A stretch of 5,605 nt of DNA from NCBI GenBank assembly GCA_030840185.1, contig JAUZFY010000311.1, positions 1 to 5,605 of the forward strand, given 5' to 3'. Source of the DNA: Microbacteriaceae bacterium. Lineage in GTDB: Bacteria > Actinomycetota > Actinomycetes > Actinomycetales > Microbacteriaceae. This document shows, in pieces, positions 5,208-5,605 of this stretch. The translations under genes were made by a program, and so were the position numbers. A model generated the notes under the pieces. It searched no databases. It was not told where the DNA came from and was given only the letters and a program-made list of their open reading frames with translations. Numbering within the stretch: the stretch's first letter is position 1; every line of letters begins with the position of its first letter.

Positions 5208-5605
5208 ATGTCAAGCAACAGAGCAGTGGCTTACAAGGAGCCCGGCAAGGTCGAGGTCATCGACACCGACTACCCCACTTTTGAGTTGCAAGACGGGCCG
5301 GGCGTCAATCCGGCGAACGTCGGGCGCAAAGTTCCGCACGGAGCCATAATCCGCACGGTCGCGACGAACATCTGCGGATCAGACCAGCACATGGTGCGTG
5401 GGCGCACCACCGCCCCACCGAACCTCGTACTCGGACACGAGATCACGGGTGAGGTGGTCGAAGTCGGACCGGGCGTCGAATTTGTGAAGGTCGGGGATTT
5501 GGTCTCCGTTCCGTTCAACATCTCGTGTGGCCGTTGCCGCAACTGTAAGGAACGCAAGACCGGGATTTGCCTGAACGTCAACCCGGATCGACCGGGTAGC
5601 GCCTA
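5208..5605 (+). CDS. fdhA: Glutathione-independent, zinc-dependent formaldehyde dehydrogenase, N-terminal part (runs off the window)
   Basis: Medium-chain zinc dehydrogenase that oxidises formaldehyde to formate with NAD+ without added glutathione; the Pseudomonas putida FdhA is the model. The first 132 residues are present. Nearly identical family blocks are seen: ATNICGSDQHMVRGRTTAP (52-70), LVLGHEITGEV (73-83) and GDLVSVPFNISCGRCRNCK (96-114). Expected catalytic zinc ligands in range are C56 and H77; structural zinc cysteines are C107, C110, C113 and C121, with the same spacing as the P. putida enzyme. Relative to that enzyme (compared from memory) there is an extra stretch of about nine residues near 24-44, which I believe is common in actinobacterial members. 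The start is set by AAGGAGG. The GC bias matches its neighbours. It is 200 bases downstream of the APS kinase gene, same strand, and probably has its own promoter. The third catalytic ligand and the NAD-binding domain lie beyond the window. Confidence 0.93.
   Translation, partial: MSSNRAVAYKEPGKVEVIDTDYPTFELQDGPGVNPANVGRKVPHGAIIRTVATNICGSDQHMVRGRTTAPPNLVLGHEITGEVVEVGPGVEFVKVGDLVSVPFNISCGRCRNCKERKTGICLNVNPDRPGSA

Overview
The window looks like a piece of a high-GC actinobacterial chromosome. The base composition, the strongly GC-biased third codon positions and the style of the proteins suggest Micrococcales, possibly Microbacteriaceae; that lineage call is inference. Five genes read on the minus strand (window left and centre) and two on the plus strand (right). 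The two outermost genes run off the ends of the window.

Layout. Positions 1-299 (-) hold the N-terminal part of a CysQ-type 3'(2'),5'-bisphosphate nucleotidase. Positions 3572 down to 366 (-) form a compact operon: a lipoprotein substrate-binding protein, an ATPase and a permease of the sulfonate/nitrate/taurine ABC importer class, then a cysteine-free Rrf2-family repressor. Stop/start overlaps of 4 and 8 bases link the transporter genes, and the regulator follows 21 bases after the permease. Divergently, an APS kinase gene runs to 5007 (+); its kinase domain is preceded by what looks like a shrunken, catalytically dead ATP-sulfurylase. After a 200-base gap with hairpin-forming sequences, the start of a glutathione-independent formaldehyde dehydrogenase (fdhA) begins at 5208 (+) behind a perfect Shine-Dalgarno.

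How it fits together. The left and centre read as a sulfur-acquisition locus. The ABC system imports an organosulfur compound (sulfonate is the best guess), APS kinase makes PAPS, and CysQ removes the PAP by-product. The Rrf2 protein probably regulates the block in response to a sulfur metabolite. A 25-base imperfect palindrome (3598-3622) lies between the divergent genes, directly over the best -10 box of the transporter operon, and is the obvious operator candidate. No desulfonating enzyme is visible in the window.

The two most noteworthy points are the APS kinase with its apparent pseudo-ATP-sulfurylase module, and the self-contained regulator/operator pair. No RNA gene, mobile element, CRISPR array or recent insertion was seen.
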